From contig JAFTXW010000003.1 in assembly GCA_017461445.1 (NCBI GenBank), positions 43,333 through 107,332 of the forward strand: a stretch of 64,000 nucleotides of DNA, given 5' to 3'. This stretch comes from Oscillospiraceae bacterium (GTDB taxonomy: Bacteria; Bacillota; Clostridia; Oscillospirales; Oscillospiraceae). This document shows, piece after piece, positions 1-8,061 of the stretch (the first letter of the stretch is position 1; each line of letters opens with the position of its first letter). The translations under genes were made by a program, and so were the position numbers. The notes under the pieces are model-generated. The model was not told where the DNA came from. It searched no databases and saw only the letters and a list, made by a program, of their open reading frames with translations.

Positions 1-845
<845 letters not shown>

Positions 846-882
846 CTATAATATAGATAAAGCTAAATTGTTTACTCGTTTA

Positions 883-969
883 GTTGAAAATTGAAAGTTG
901 AAAATTGTGGTATCCGCTTCGCGGATGAATGAAATAATTTTCAATTTTACATTTTCAATTTTCAATTTG
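883..969. repeat. TTGAAAATTG-ladder palindromic element (copy 1)
   Basis: Left side is a ladder of TTGAAAATTGAAAGTTGAAAATTG, the centre is a small hairpin ATCCGCTTCGCGGAT, and the right side is the inverse ladder (TTTTCAATTTTCAATTT). Similar elements lie at 21751-21825, 25670-25760, 54563-54677 and 54762-54833. The grpE stop codon (TGA within GCAAATTGAAAATTG on the minus strand) lies inside this element. It fills the grpE-dnaK gap within a transcribed operon. Confidence 0.85.
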
Positions 970-1486
970 CCACTTGCACCATTGCGAACCGTACGATCTT
1001 CTCGCCGATCTTGAAGCCCTTCTGGAACACCTGGGAAATGGTGTTTTCCTCCAGGCTTTCGTCGTCGATGTGCATGACCGCGTTGTGCAGGTTGGGGTCG
1101 AAGGTGTCGCCCTTCTCGCCGAAGATCTCCACGCCCAGGCCGTTCAGGATCTTGACCAGCTCGTTCATGGTCAGCTCCACGCCCTTCTTGTAGGCGGCAT
1201 CCTCGGTGGGCTGGTTCAGGGCACGCTCCAGATTGTCGTACACGGGGAGCATCTTGGCTACCGCGTCGGCCTTGCCGTTGCCGTAGGACTGCTCCTTTTC
1301 CTTGACGGTGCGCTTGCGGAAGTTGTCAAACTCCGCCGCCAGGCGCAGGTGGGAATCGTGCTCCGCGTTATATTTTTCCTCCCAGGGGTTCACCTCGGGG
1401 ACTTCGGGAGTTTCCTCCACGACCTCCTCAACAGTCTCCTCCACGGGGGTCTCATTCAGTTCTGTTTCTTTTTCCTTTTTTGCCAC
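962..1486 (-). CDS. grpE: Nucleotide exchange factor GrpE
   Basis: Promotes ADP release from DnaK. The 174-residue product has a long acidic Glu/Val-rich N-terminal tail (about residues 1-50), a coiled-coil region (LRLAAEFDNFRKRT), and a C-terminal beta domain ending in GFKIGEKIVRFAMVQVAN, as in the family. The start is a GTG at 1484-1486; the hrcA stop is 2 nt upstream and hrcA's last codons supply the AAGGAGG ribosome site. The stop codon falls in a TTGAAAATTG repeat. It sits between hrcA and dnaK in the standard Firmicutes heat-shock order. Confidence 0.97.
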   Translation of the reverse strand: MAKKEKETELNETPVEETVEEVVEETPEVPEVNPWEEKYNAEHDSHLRLAAEFDNFRKRTVKEKEQSYGNGKADAVAKMLPVYDNLERALNQPTEDAAYKKGVELTMNELVKILNGLGVEIFGEKGDTFDPNLHNAVMHIDDESLEENTISQVFQKGFKIGEKIVRFAMVQVAN

Positions 1487-1488
1487 GG

Positions 1489-2565
1489 TTAGGCCTCCTT
1501 ATGGGTTTCCTCGGAGACAGGCTCCGGTAATTGCATTTGCTCCGGCTTTGCGAACATTTTGCTCAGGCTCTCCGCGAAGTAGCTTAAGCGGGCGGTGACC
1601 TTGGCGTAATCCATTCTGGTGGGGCCCACCACGCCGATCATGCCCTGCATACCGTCACCGATATCAAACTTGGTCATGACCACGCTGGTGTCCTTCAATT
1701 CGTCAGCCACATTTTCGGGGCCCACCAGCACCTTGGTGCCGTTGGCTCCCTGCATGACCGCCGGGAGATTGCTGAGGTTTTCCTCGTCGATGGAGGACAT
1801 GATCCGCTGGGCTTTGTCCACATCCCGGTATTCGGGAAGGCTCAGAAGCCTTGACTGCCCCGTAACGGCCATGTTGGTGGAGCCGTGGTTTTTCAGGGTC
1901 TCCTGGGTGAAATCCAGGATCACGGGAACCAGGCTGGCGGCGGCTCCGGCAGAGCGCATCACCTTATCCATCAGCTCTTCGGTAAATTCCTCCAGGGAAA
2001 TTTCCGTCATGGCGGCGTTTAAGACCGCGCTGAGAAGCTTCAGGTCTGTCTCCGTAATATTCAGCGGCAGCTTGATCAGCTTGTTGGTCACCTGGTCGTC
2101 GGAAAGCATCAGCACCAGAATGAAGCTGCCCTTGCCTGCCAGGATCAGATCGAACCGGCGGACGGTGGCTCCTCCCTGGCGGGAGGCGGCGGAGATGGCA
2201 GGCAGATTCGTGGCCTGGGAGACCAGCTTTGCCACCCGCTCCATCATTTTATCCACACGCTGCATCTTTTCCTCGATGGCGTTGTTGATGGATTTTGTCT
2301 CATCCATGCTCAGGCGGTAGTCCAGCATCAGCTCATCCACATACAGCCGGTAGCCCGCGGCGGAGGGGATCCGTCCCGCGCTGGTGTGGGGCTGTTCCAG
2401 ATAACCCATGTTGGTCAGATCCGCCATTTCATTGCGGATGGTCGCGGAGGAATATTTCATGTCCGGCAGCTCAGCGATGGCCTTGGAGCCAACCGGCTCG
2501 GCGGTGCGGATGTACAGGTCAACCACAGACCGCAGTACCTTCTTCTTACGCTCGGTAAGTTCCAT
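1489..2565 (-). CDS. hrcA: Heat-inducible transcription repressor HrcA
   Basis: Represses class I heat-shock genes by binding CIRCE. The 358-residue product has an N-terminal winged helix (MELTERKKKVLRSVVDLYI, then SSATIRNEMADL and the SAGRIPSAAGYRLYVDEL segment), followed by a GAF-like domain ending in GVVGPTRMDYAKV. The start at 2565 is chosen over an upstream in-frame ATG at 2604 because GGAGG lies just before it and because the longer version would run into the CIRCE operator. First gene of hrcA-grpE-dnaK; negative autoregulation is expected from the CIRCE site 28 nt upstream. Confidence 0.97.
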   Translation of the reverse strand: MELTERKKKVLRSVVDLYIRTAEPVGSKAIAELPDMKYSSATIRNEMADLTNMGYLEQPHTSAGRIPSAAGYRLYVDELMLDYRLSMDETKSINNAIEEKMQRVDKMMERVAKLVSQATNLPAISAASRQGGATVRRFDLILAGKGSFILVLMLSDDQVTNKLIKLPLNITETDLKLLSAVLNAAMTEISLEEFTEELMDKVMRSAGAAASLVPVILDFTQETLKNHGSTNMAVTGQSRLLSLPEYRDVDKAQRIMSSIDEENLSNLPAVMQGANGTKVLVGPENVADELKDTSVVMTKFDIGDGMQGMIGVVGPTRMDYAKVTARLSYFAESLSKMFAKPEQMQLPEPVSEETHKEA

Positions 2566-2593
2566 GTCATTCCTCCGTTTCTGTTTCTTGTTT

Positions 2594-2620
2594 TTAGCAC
2601 TCAAGCTCCCTGAGTGCTAA
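2594..2620 (-). promoter_or_regulatory. CIRCE operator
   Basis: Perfect TTAGCACTC-N9-GAGTGCTAA inverted repeat, the canonical HrcA binding site. It lies between the promoter at 2625-2653 and the hrcA start, about where the transcript begins. A further GAGTGCTAA half-site (2635-2643) sits inside the promoter spacer. Confidence 0.98.
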
Positions 2621-2624
2621 GCAC

Positions 2625-2653
2625 ACTATACCAGAGAGTGCTAAAAAAGTCAA
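2625..2653 (-). promoter_or_regulatory. SigA-type promoter of hrcA-grpE-dnaK
   Basis: On the minus strand, -35 TTGACT (2648-2653), a 17-nt spacer, and -10 TATAGT (2625-2630). CIRCE begins 4 bp downstream of the -10, which suits repression by HrcA. Confidence 0.88.
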
Positions 2654-2784
2654 GGGGGATGATTATAAACTATTTTTGAACTTTTTGTGGCATTTATTCA
2701 CAATTAGGCAGACATCCGATGCGTACCCCTGTATCCTTTACGCCATCGATTACCACTCATTTCGTTACTGCGGTATTTTTCGTA

Positions 2785-2856
2785 TAACGCGCTGGTACGG
2801 GAGCACCCATCCCTTCCCCCAGGGGAAGGGATGCGGCATAACCGCAGATAAAACAC
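2785..2856. repeat. CTGGTGCGGC / GCCGCAGATAAAACAC palindromic repeat
   Basis: Contains TAACGCGCTGGTACGG, a hairpin of CCCTTCCCC with GGGGAAGGG, and GCGGCATAACCGCAGATAAAACAC. A shorter relative is at 9673-9710 (TTTAACGCACTGGTGCGG...GCCGCAGATAAAACAC), and diverged parts occur at 39165-39240 and 48500-48540. Most of the 2654-2894 gap is occupied by this element, and no gene is seen there. Confidence 0.6.
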
Positions 2857-2870
2857 AAAACAACAATTTA

Positions 2871-2890
2871 CCGCAGGGTCACCCCTGCGG
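2871..2890 (-). terminator. Possible terminator of the small-protein operon
   Basis: Hairpin CCGCAGGG with CCCTGCGG just past the stop codon at 2895. On the minus strand it is followed by a T-rich but imperfect tract (TAAATTGTTGTTTTG). Confidence 0.45.
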
Positions 2891-2894
2891 CATT

Positions 2895-3131
2895 TTAATA
2901 TCTCAGACAATCCCGCAACCGCTTCTCCGCCCGGTGGAGGGTGCGGCTCACGGTGCTTTTGTGTACGCCCCGGGCCTGGGCGATCTGGGTGACGGTCTGC
3001 TTTTCAAAGTAGTGGGCCGTCAGCACCTGCCGCTGGTTCTCCGTCAGGGCCTCGTCAATGACCCGGTAGACCCGCTTCAGCTGCACCTCCCGGGGAAGCC
3101 GCAGGCCGCTTTCAGAAAGTATATTTTTCAT
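2895..3131 (-). CDS. Sigma-70 region 4-like helix-turn-helix protein
   Basis: A 78-residue protein that looks like an isolated sigma region 4 / LuxR-type helix-turn-helix: ALTENQRQVLTAHYFEKQTV, then TQIAQARGVHKSTVSRTLHR, where the second helix is the expected recognition helix. No region 2 is present, so it is not a complete sigma factor. The start at 3131 is favoured because AAAGGGG lies about 10 nt upstream; an in-frame ATG at 3152 lacks a ribosome site. It overlaps the preceding gene by 20 nt. Similar small proteins occur in Clostridia, often in phage-like settings; no target can be named. Confidence 0.8.
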   Translation of the reverse strand: MKNILSESGLRLPREVQLKRVYRVIDEALTENQRQVLTAHYFEKQTVTQIAQARGVHKSTVSRTLHRAEKRLRDCLRY

Positions 3132-3345
3132 TGCGCCAGTAGCCCCTTTCATAGTATCGGGCGGTCAGCTCCGCCAGCTCGTTCATCTGGGTCAGCATGG
3201 GGGTCAGCTCGGTAATGCGCCGCTTCAGCTGCCAGATCTCCTCCGGGTCCTCCGCTGCCGCCAGGGCAAAACGCAGTTCCCGCAGCCGGGCCCGCAGGGG
3301 CACCGCCGCCTCCTCATAGCATCGGCTCAGCTCCAACAGTGTCAT
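3112..3345 (-). CDS. Small helical protein of unknown function
   Basis: A 77-residue charged protein, predicted almost wholly alpha-helical (MTLLELSRCYEEAAVPL, RARLRELRFAL, IWQLKRRITELTPMLTQMNE), with an aromatic tail. The start at 3345 follows AAGGAGG by 6 nt. It overlaps its neighbours on both sides (ATGA with the zinc-ribbon gene, 20 nt with the HTH gene), so the three are probably translationally coupled. No function recognised. The helix-rich shape next to a sigma-like HTH would suit a partner or anti-factor role, which is conjecture. Confidence 0.7.
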   Translation of the reverse strand: MTLLELSRCYEEAAVPLRARLRELRFALAAAEDPEEIWQLKRRITELTPMLTQMNELAELTARYYERGYWRNEKYTF

Positions 3346-3473
3346 TTGGCCCTCCTTTCGCAGCGCAGGCAGACAAATCCGGGCGCGTACCGCTCCCCGC
3401 CGCACACCCGGCAGCGGCAGGCCGCCGCCCGCTGGACATCCACATACAAAACAGGTTCGATCATCGGAATCAT
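3342..3473 (-). CDS. Tiny zinc-ribbon-like protein
   Basis: A 43-residue frame with six cysteines: CRCRVC near residues 19-24 and CLRC near 35-38, an arrangement that suggests a zinc ribbon (C-x2-C, about 10 residues, C-x2-C). The ATG at 3471-3473 is preceded by GAGGGG at about 6 nt. The TGA stop overlaps the next start (ATGA). The good ribosome site and tight coupling support it as real despite its size. Likely first gene of the micro-operon. Function unknown. Confidence 0.6.
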   Translation of the reverse strand: MIPMIEPVLYVDVQRAAACRCRVCGGERYAPGFVCLRCERRAK

Positions 3474-3614
3474 GGAAATCCCCTCTTTCGTCATATTGTT
3501 ACAAAGAGAATACCCCATCCCCAGGGCAGGTGTCAGTCGATTTCCGCCTGCATCTTTTCACGGGATTTTGCACAGCATATGTGATACCCTGTGGGCAGAT
3601 AAAGTTTTCTGTCT

Positions 3615-3755
3615 GTAGGGGAGGGTCTTGACCCTCCCGCCAAAAATCTGTAAGGATTTTTGGATTTTCCGAAGGAAAACAAATTGTTATCGCCTAATGG
3701 CGATGTGATTTTGCCTTTTGGCAAAATCACCGGGAGGGTCAAGACCCTCCCCTAC
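3615..3755. repeat. Multi-hairpin palindromic element, family A copy 1
   Basis: Perfect 25-bp inverted ends (GTAGGGGAGGGTCTTGACCC and onward), each end itself an imperfect palindrome. Inside are four separate hairpins: CCAAAAATC/GGATTTTTGG, TTTTCC/GGAAAA, ATCGCC/GGCGAT and GATTTTGCC/GGCAAAATC. It lies between the divergently transcribed micro-operon and tadA. The 3474-3830 gap otherwise holds only the tadA promoter. Confidence 0.9.
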
Positions 3756-3781
3756 GCACACGAAACAATCCTTTCTCTCCC

Positions 3782-3810
3782 TTGACCAATCCCCCTCTTT
3801 CCGTTATGAT
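3782..3810 (+). promoter_or_regulatory. Promoter of tadA
   Basis: -35 TTGACC (3782-3787), 17-nt spacer, -10 TATGAT (3805-3810), 20 nt before the tadA start. Confidence 0.75.
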
Positions 3811-3830
3811 AAGGAAAAGGAGTGGATAGC

Positions 3831-4340
3831 ATGGACGACCTGTATTTTATGGAGGAAGCGTTGCAGCTGGCCCGGGAGGCGGCTTCTGAGGGAGAGGTGC
3901 CTGTGGGCTGCGTTATCGTCCGGGGGGACGAGATCGTGGGCCGGGGCCGCAACCGGCGGGAGAAGGACAAGTCCGCCCTGTCCCACGCGGAGATCGAAGC
4001 CATCGGCCAGGCCTGCAAAAACTTAGGCGGCTGGCGGCTGTGGGAATGTACCTTGTATGTGACATTGGAGCCCTGCGCCATGTGCGCGGGAGCCATCCTC
4101 AACGCCCGGATCCCCCGGGTGGTCTACGGGGCCAGCGACAAAAAGTTCGGTGCCGTGGGCTCTGTGTGCAGCCTGTTTGACATGAACTTCAACCACCACC
4201 CTACGGTGGAAAAGGGCATCTGTGAGGAAGAAGCCGCCCAGCTGCTGACGGAGTTTTTCCAAAACCTTCGCCTCGAGCTGCGGACAAGACCCAAATGGAA
4301 ACCAGGACAAAAACGGGAAACGGAACAAAATGAGGAATGA
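3831..4340 (+). CDS. tadA: tRNA-specific adenosine deaminase TadA
   Basis: Deaminates A34 to inosine in the anticodon of tRNA-Arg. The 169-residue cytidine-deaminase fold shows the zinc and proton-shuttle motif HAEIEAI (about residues 53-59) and the second zinc motif PCAMCAGA, followed by VVYGASDKKFGAVGS, typical of TadA. The ATG at 3831 is preferred to the in-frame GTG at 3822 because AAGGAG lies 8 nt before it. The last codons run into a GAGGAATTAGGAG repeat that also contains the stop, so the Glu/Gln-rich tail may be repeat-derived. Confidence 0.95.
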   Translation: MDDLYFMEEALQLAREAASEGEVPVGCVIVRGDEIVGRGRNRREKDKSALSHAEIEAIGQACKNLGGWRLWECTLYVTLEPCAMCAGAILNARIPRVVYGASDKKFGAVGSVCSLFDMNFNHHPTVEKGICEEEAAQLLTEFFQNLRLELRTRPKWKPGQKRETEQNEE

Positions 4341-4388
4341 GGAATTAGGAGTTAGGAATTTGCCTGAATACAATTCCTAACTCCTAAC
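4331..4388. repeat. AGGAGTTAGGAATT palindromic repeat, copy 1
   Basis: GAGGAATTAGGAGTTAGGAATT on the left, AATTCCTAACTCCTAA on the right, about 14 nt apart. A second copy is at 12511-12564. It contains the tadA stop codon and fills the tadA-spoIIP gap. Confidence 0.75.
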
Positions 4389-4409
4389 CGCATCAAAGGG
4401 AGGTACGGA

Positions 4410-5405
4410 ATGAATCAACAGCAGAGGACCATCCGCGTCGGCGCGGCGGCGGTGCTTTGTGCCTGCGTGTTTCGCCTGGGGGCCTCCGGCTTGCCGGAAA
4501 AGCTCCTTTCCTGGCTTTCCAAACCGAATACTGCCGCCTTCCTGACATATTTAGAAACCGGACGTAACGTCCGGTTTTCTGCATCCCAGGAGGTATTTTG
4601 GGTATTTCCCGCGGAATCCGCCGTTCCCCAGCCGGAGGAGACGGTTCCGGAGCCGGAAAAGCCCGCCTTCACCGGGGAGGACGCGGCCCTGGTGGAGCTG
4701 TACAACACCAGCGGCAAAAGCCCCGAACCGGCGGAGCTGATCACCCGGCCCCTCAGCTGGGATCTGACCGGCGGGGAGCCTACGGTGCTGATCCTTCACA
4801 CCCATTCTACCGAAAGCTACACCAAAAACGGCGAAAGCTATACGGAGACCTCCGCCTACCGCACCCTGGACGAAGACTACAACATGCTCTCCATCGGGGC
4901 CTATGTGGCGGAGCTTTTGGCGGGGAGCGGCATCACCGCCATCCAGGACCGGGAGCTCCATGACTATCCTTCCTACAACGGCTCCTATGTGGACGCCCGG
5001 GCATCCATTCGGGCCTATCTGGAGGAGTACCCCACCATTCAGCTGGTGCTGGACCTCCACCGGGACGCGGCGGGCACCACGGGAAACCAGCTGCGCACCC
5101 TGGCATCCGTAGACGGACAGACCTCCGCCCAGCTGATGCTGGTGATGGGCACAAATTACGACACCTGGCCGGACAACCTTTCCCTCGCCCTGAAGCTCCA
5201 CGCCCAGCTGGAGCAGCAGTCGGAAGGCATCATGCGAAAGCTGTGCCTGCGGCCCCAGCGGTTCAACCAGGATCTGTGCCCCGGGGCATTGCTGGTGGAG
5301 GTGGGCGCGGCGGGCAATACCCACGCGGAAGCCCTGTTGGCAGCGGAGCAGCTGGCGCAGGCCATCATTTCCCTGGCAAAGGGCACCGGCGAAACCCCCG
5401 AATAG
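4410..5405 (+). CDS. spoIIP: Stage II sporulation protein P (cell-wall hydrolase)
   Basis: Peptidoglycan amidase/endopeptidase of the SpoIID-SpoIIM-SpoIIP complex that thins septal wall during engulfment of the forespore. The 331-residue product has an N-terminal membrane anchor (VGAAAVLCACVFRLGASG), a Pro/Glu linker at about residues 70-90, and the SpoIIP amidase domain with LILHTHSTESYT (zinc ligand and catalytic region), VLDLHRDAA and LCPGALLVEVGAAGNTHAEA. Ribosome site GGGAGG. Its presence indicates an endospore-forming lineage. A LacI-type gene begins just after its stop. Confidence 0.93.
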   Translation: MNQQQRTIRVGAAAVLCACVFRLGASGLPEKLLSWLSKPNTAAFLTYLETGRNVRFSASQEVFWVFPAESAVPQPEETVPEPEKPAFTGEDAALVELYNTSGKSPEPAELITRPLSWDLTGGEPTVLILHTHSTESYTKNGESYTETSAYRTLDEDYNMLSIGAYVAELLAGSGITAIQDRELHDYPSYNGSYVDARASIRAYLEEYPTIQLVLDLHRDAAGTTGNQLRTLASVDGQTSAQLMLVMGTNYDTWPDNLSLALKLHAQLEQQSEGIMRKLCLRPQRFNQDLCPGALLVEVGAAGNTHAEALLAAEQLAQAIISLAKGTGETPE

Positions 5406-5407
5406 GC

Positions 5408-5445
5408 TTGAAAAACATATCGAATTGGATTATAATGTATACATT
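5408..5445 (+). promoter_or_regulatory. Promoter plus palindromic operator of the LacI-family gene
   Basis: -35 TTGAAA (5408-5413), 17-nt spacer, -10 TATAAT (5431-5436), starting 3 bp after the spoIIP stop. A perfect 12-bp palindrome AATGTATACATT (5434-5445) overlaps the -10, where a repressor would block initiation; autoregulation is the simplest reading. Confidence 0.8.
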
Positions 5446-5465
5446 AATACAAAGGAGGCGCACCC

Positions 5466-6524
5466 ATGACCATTAAGGATTTGTCCGCCCAGACAGGCTA
5501 TTCTGTCGGCACCATCTCCCGGGTGCTGAACCACCAGCCGAATGTCAGCGACAAAGCGCGGGAGATCATCCTCAAAGCGGCGGCGGAATGCGGCTTCCAG
5601 CTGAACACCAACGCCAAGCAGCTGAAGCAGCAGCACAGTACCTCCATCCTGGTGGTGGTAAAGGGCATTTCCAATGAGCTGTTTGCCAGCCTGGTGGAGT
5701 CTGTTCAGGCCCGGATCGCCGGCATGGGATATCCCCTGATCGTGGACTACATTGACGAAAATGACAACGAGGTAAGCCGGGCCGTACAGCTGTGCCGGGA
5801 AAAGAAGCCCCTGGGCGTGCTGTTCCTGGGCGGCAACCGGGAGCATTTTCTACAGGATTTTGACAAGATCACCGTTCCCTGTGTGCTGGTGACCAATGAC
5901 GCCGCGGGCCTGCCCTTCGAGAACCTCAGCAGCGTCTCCTCGGACAACGTACTGGCCGCCCGGATGGCGATCGACCATCTGGTTTCCCTGGGCCATCGCA
6001 AGATCGTAGTGATCGGCGGTGAGCGGCAGGTGTCCGATACCACCAAGCTGCGCTACCAGGGATGTCTGGAAGCATTCCGGCAGCACGGCATCGCCTTTGA
6101 CGAAGAACTGGACTACGAGACCGCCCGCTTCTCCCTGGCCGAGGGCTTTCGGGCCGCCCGGGCACTGCTGGAGCGGGGCCGGGAATTTACCGCCCTGTTC
6201 GCTATGTCCGATGTCATGGCCATCGGTGCCATCCGGGCATTGCGGGACGCGGGAAAGCGGGTGCCCCAGGATGTGGCCGTCATCGGTCTGGACGGCCTTG
6301 CCATCGGCGAATACACCGTCCCCCGTCTGGCTACCGTCCGCCAGGAGGTGGAGGCACTGGCGGAATCCAGCCTGCGGCTGCTGCAGCGAAATATCAAAAA
6401 TACTCCCGCTCCCTGCCATGAAACCATCCCCGTCAGCCTGGACCCCCGGGAAAGCGCGGCAACCCCCCGGTGCGGACGCACCAAACCGCTTCCCCCGGAC
6501 GCAAATCAAGGGTCGAAAAGTTAG
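5466..6524 (+). CDS. LacI-family transcriptional regulator
   Basis: A 352-residue repressor: N-terminal LacI helix-turn-helix (TIKDLSAQTGYSVGTISRVL, about residues 2-21, and the hinge-proximal segment GFQLNTNAKQLKQ), then a periplasmic-binding-protein-like effector domain (DHLVSLGHRKIVVIGG, VIGLDGLAIGEYTVPRLATV). Ribosome site AAAGGAGG. No sugar-utilisation gene adjoins it, so the ligand is unknown. About the last 18 codons (from 6470) match an intergenic repeat found at 48470-48540, so the natural C-terminus has probably been replaced or extended by repeat sequence. Confidence 0.92.
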   Translation: MTIKDLSAQTGYSVGTISRVLNHQPNVSDKAREIILKAAAECGFQLNTNAKQLKQQHSTSILVVVKGISNELFASLVESVQARIAGMGYPLIVDYIDENDNEVSRAVQLCREKKPLGVLFLGGNREHFLQDFDKITVPCVLVTNDAAGLPFENLSSVSSDNVLAARMAIDHLVSLGHRKIVVIGGERQVSDTTKLRYQGCLEAFRQHGIAFDEELDYETARFSLAEGFRAARALLERGREFTALFAMSDVMAIGAIRALRDAGKRVPQDVAVIGLDGLAIGEYTVPRLATVRQEVEALAESSLRLLQRNIKNTPAPCHETIPVSLDPRESAATPRCGRTKPLPPDANQGSKS

Positions 6525-6530
6525 AGAAAC
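6470..6530. repeat. Family G repeat arm encoding the 3' end of the LacI-type gene
   Basis: GGTGCGGACGCACCAAACC followed by GCTTCCCCCGGACGCAAATC and AAGGGTCGAAAAGTTAG. The reverse complement of 48470-48540 gives the same order with small changes (GGTGCGGCAGCACC, CCGCTTCCCCCGGATGCAAA, TCAATAGTTGAAA). The gene's TAG stop is part of the repeat. Confidence 0.75.
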
Positions 6531-6540
6531 GCAGCGAATC

Positions 6541-6600
6541 GCACGAATGCTGTCATTCCGAGCGGAGTGAAAGGTCGTCGAGGGATGACAGCATTCGTGC
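6541..6600. repeat. Inverted repeat between the LacI-type gene and the polysaccharide operon
   Basis: GCACGAATGCTGTCAT (6541-6556) is repeated in inverted form at 6585-6600, with TGTCATTCCGAGCGGAGTG in the loop side. It could form a 16-bp stem in RNA and may act as a terminator, though no U-tract follows. Confidence 0.7.
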
Positions 6601-6636
6601 AAAAATTACTTTTTCCTCCCTGTATCCCAAATGGGG

Positions 6637-6665
6637 TTGTCCCCTTCGAGGTTTTTCGGTAATAT
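6637..6665 (+). promoter_or_regulatory. Candidate promoter of the polysaccharide operon
   Basis: -35 TTGTCC (6637-6642), 17-nt spacer, -10 TAATAT (6660-6665). It leaves a leader of about 110 nt before the first gene at 6781. The leader has a GC-rich imperfect hairpin followed by CTTTTGTTTTT near 6720-6765, which could attenuate. Confidence 0.55.
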
Positions 6666-6780
6666 GCGGGAGAATTATCCAACATTTCAAAATTACGGCC
6701 CGCGGGTCCGTATGCTGCGCACCGGCTTTCGGGGGAAAACCTCCGGGGCCGCTTTTGTTTTTACGGGAAAGGAGAAGAGG

Positions 6781-8061
6781 ATGGACATCAGAATTCTGAT
6801 CGTGGGTACCCTGCCCTACAATCCTTCCGCAGCCTCCCGGGCTTTTGATTCCTATTTCCACGGCTGGCAGCGGGATGCCCTTGCCCAAATCTTTTCCAAT
6901 CCCCATATTCCCCCAAAAGGCCACTGCGGCAGGCTGTTCCAGATCACGGACCGGCAGCTTCTGCGGCGTTGGTTTCATCCCGGCACAAAGGTTGGCCGGG
7001 CTTTTTGTTATGAAGAATTGGGAGAACAGAAAGCAGAGCTGCCCCGCCTGACCCGGCGGCTTTATGCCCTGGGGAGCCGCAAATATCCCCTTGTGTACCT
7101 GCTGCGGGGGCTATTGTGGCGGAAACGGTTCTGGCACACGGAGGAGCTGGACAGCTGGCTGGAGGAATTCCAGCCCCAGTGCGTGTTTCTCAGCTTCTCC
7201 GACGATTATTTCATCCCAAAAATCGCCCTGTATGCTGCGGAAAAGTTCAACATCCCCATTTTGTCCTCCATCGGGGACGACTACTATTTTAATGACCGCT
7301 TTTCCCTGTCGCCGCTGTACCACCTGTACCGGCTGACCTACCGCCGTCTGATCCGCCGGGTCTTTGCCCACGGGGGCAGTGCCATTTACATTGGCGACAA
7401 AATTCGGGACAAATATAACGGTTCCTTGGGCCTGAACGGGCGGACGGTATACCTGGCCTCCGACCAGGAACGGAGGGAATTCCGTCCCATTGCTTCGAAA
7501 AATCCCAAAATACGTTATTTCGGCAACCTCCGGCTGGGCCGGAACCGAACGATTGCGGCCATCGGGGAAGCCCTTGGGCGGATCGACCCCAAATACCGGG
7601 TGGATGTGTATTCCAATGAGCAGGACGAGGGGGTGCTGCGGGTCTTGAAGCGGTGCCCCATCGTGCGCTTTCATGGAGCGGTGCCCTACGAAGAAGTCCA
7701 GCGGCTGACGGGGGAAAGCGACATCCTGCTGCTGGCAGAGGGCTTCGGCAAACGGGACGTGGACACCGTCCGCTATTCCCTGTCCACCAAGACGGCGGAT
7801 GCCATCGCCTCCGGGGCGGCGGTCTTTGCCTGCGGCCACCGGGAGACAGGGGCCATGGAATACTGCGAAAAAACCGGCTGCGTGACCGTATGCACCGATT
7901 TACAGCAGCTGGAAAAATCCCTCCGGGGTCTGCTCTTTGACCCGGCACGGCAAAAAGCGCAGTATAACGCCGCCACCCACCTGCTCACCCACCGCCACCG
8001 CCTGGAACACAGCACACAGGTATTCCGGGACACCATAAAGGAGACGATCCATGGAAGCTGA
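6781..8061 (+). CDS. Glycosyltransferase, GT-B-like, surface polysaccharide
   Basis: A 426-residue protein resembling group 1/4 glycosyltransferases: N-terminal IRILIVGTLPYNPSAASRAF, then a Rossmann-like C-terminal half (KIRYFGNLRLGRNRTIAAIG, VDVYSNEQDEGVL, RFHGAVPYEEVQRL, SDILLLAEGFGK, TADAIASGAAVFACG), the usual nucleotide-sugar donor side. The start at 6781 follows AAAGGAG; an upstream frame extension lacks a ribosome site. First gene of a five-gene operon; its end overlaps the next gene by 11 nt. Donor and acceptor cannot be told from sequence. Confidence 0.8.
   Translation: MDIRILIVGTLPYNPSAASRAFDSYFHGWQRDALAQIFSNPHIPPKGHCGRLFQITDRQLLRRWFHPGTKVGRAFCYEELGEQKAELPRLTRRLYALGSRKYPLVYLLRGLLWRKRFWHTEELDSWLEEFQPQCVFLSFSDDYFIPKIALYAAEKFNIPILSSIGDDYYFNDRFSLSPLYHLYRLTYRRLIRRVFAHGGSAIYIGDKIRDKYNGSLGLNGRTVYLASDQERREFRPIASKNPKIRYFGNLRLGRNRTIAAIGEALGRIDPKYRVDVYSNEQDEGVLRVLKRCPIVRFHGAVPYEEVQRLTGESDILLLAEGFGKRDVDTVRYSLSTKTADAIASGAAVFACGHRETGAMEYCEKTGCVTVCTDLQQLEKSLRGLLFDPARQKAQYNAATHLLTHRHRLEHSTQVFRDTIKETIHGS

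Noticed and set aside
2785-2894. Possible small RNA gene downstream of the micro-operon
   Set aside because: The hairpins there belong to a repeat shared with 9673-9710 and to a likely terminator; no promoter of its own was seen.
3615-3755. Family A element considered as a classic MITE or insertion sequence
   Set aside because: No transposase, and no target-site duplication could be recognised by eye at the arm ends. The mechanism is left open and the elements are called repeats only.
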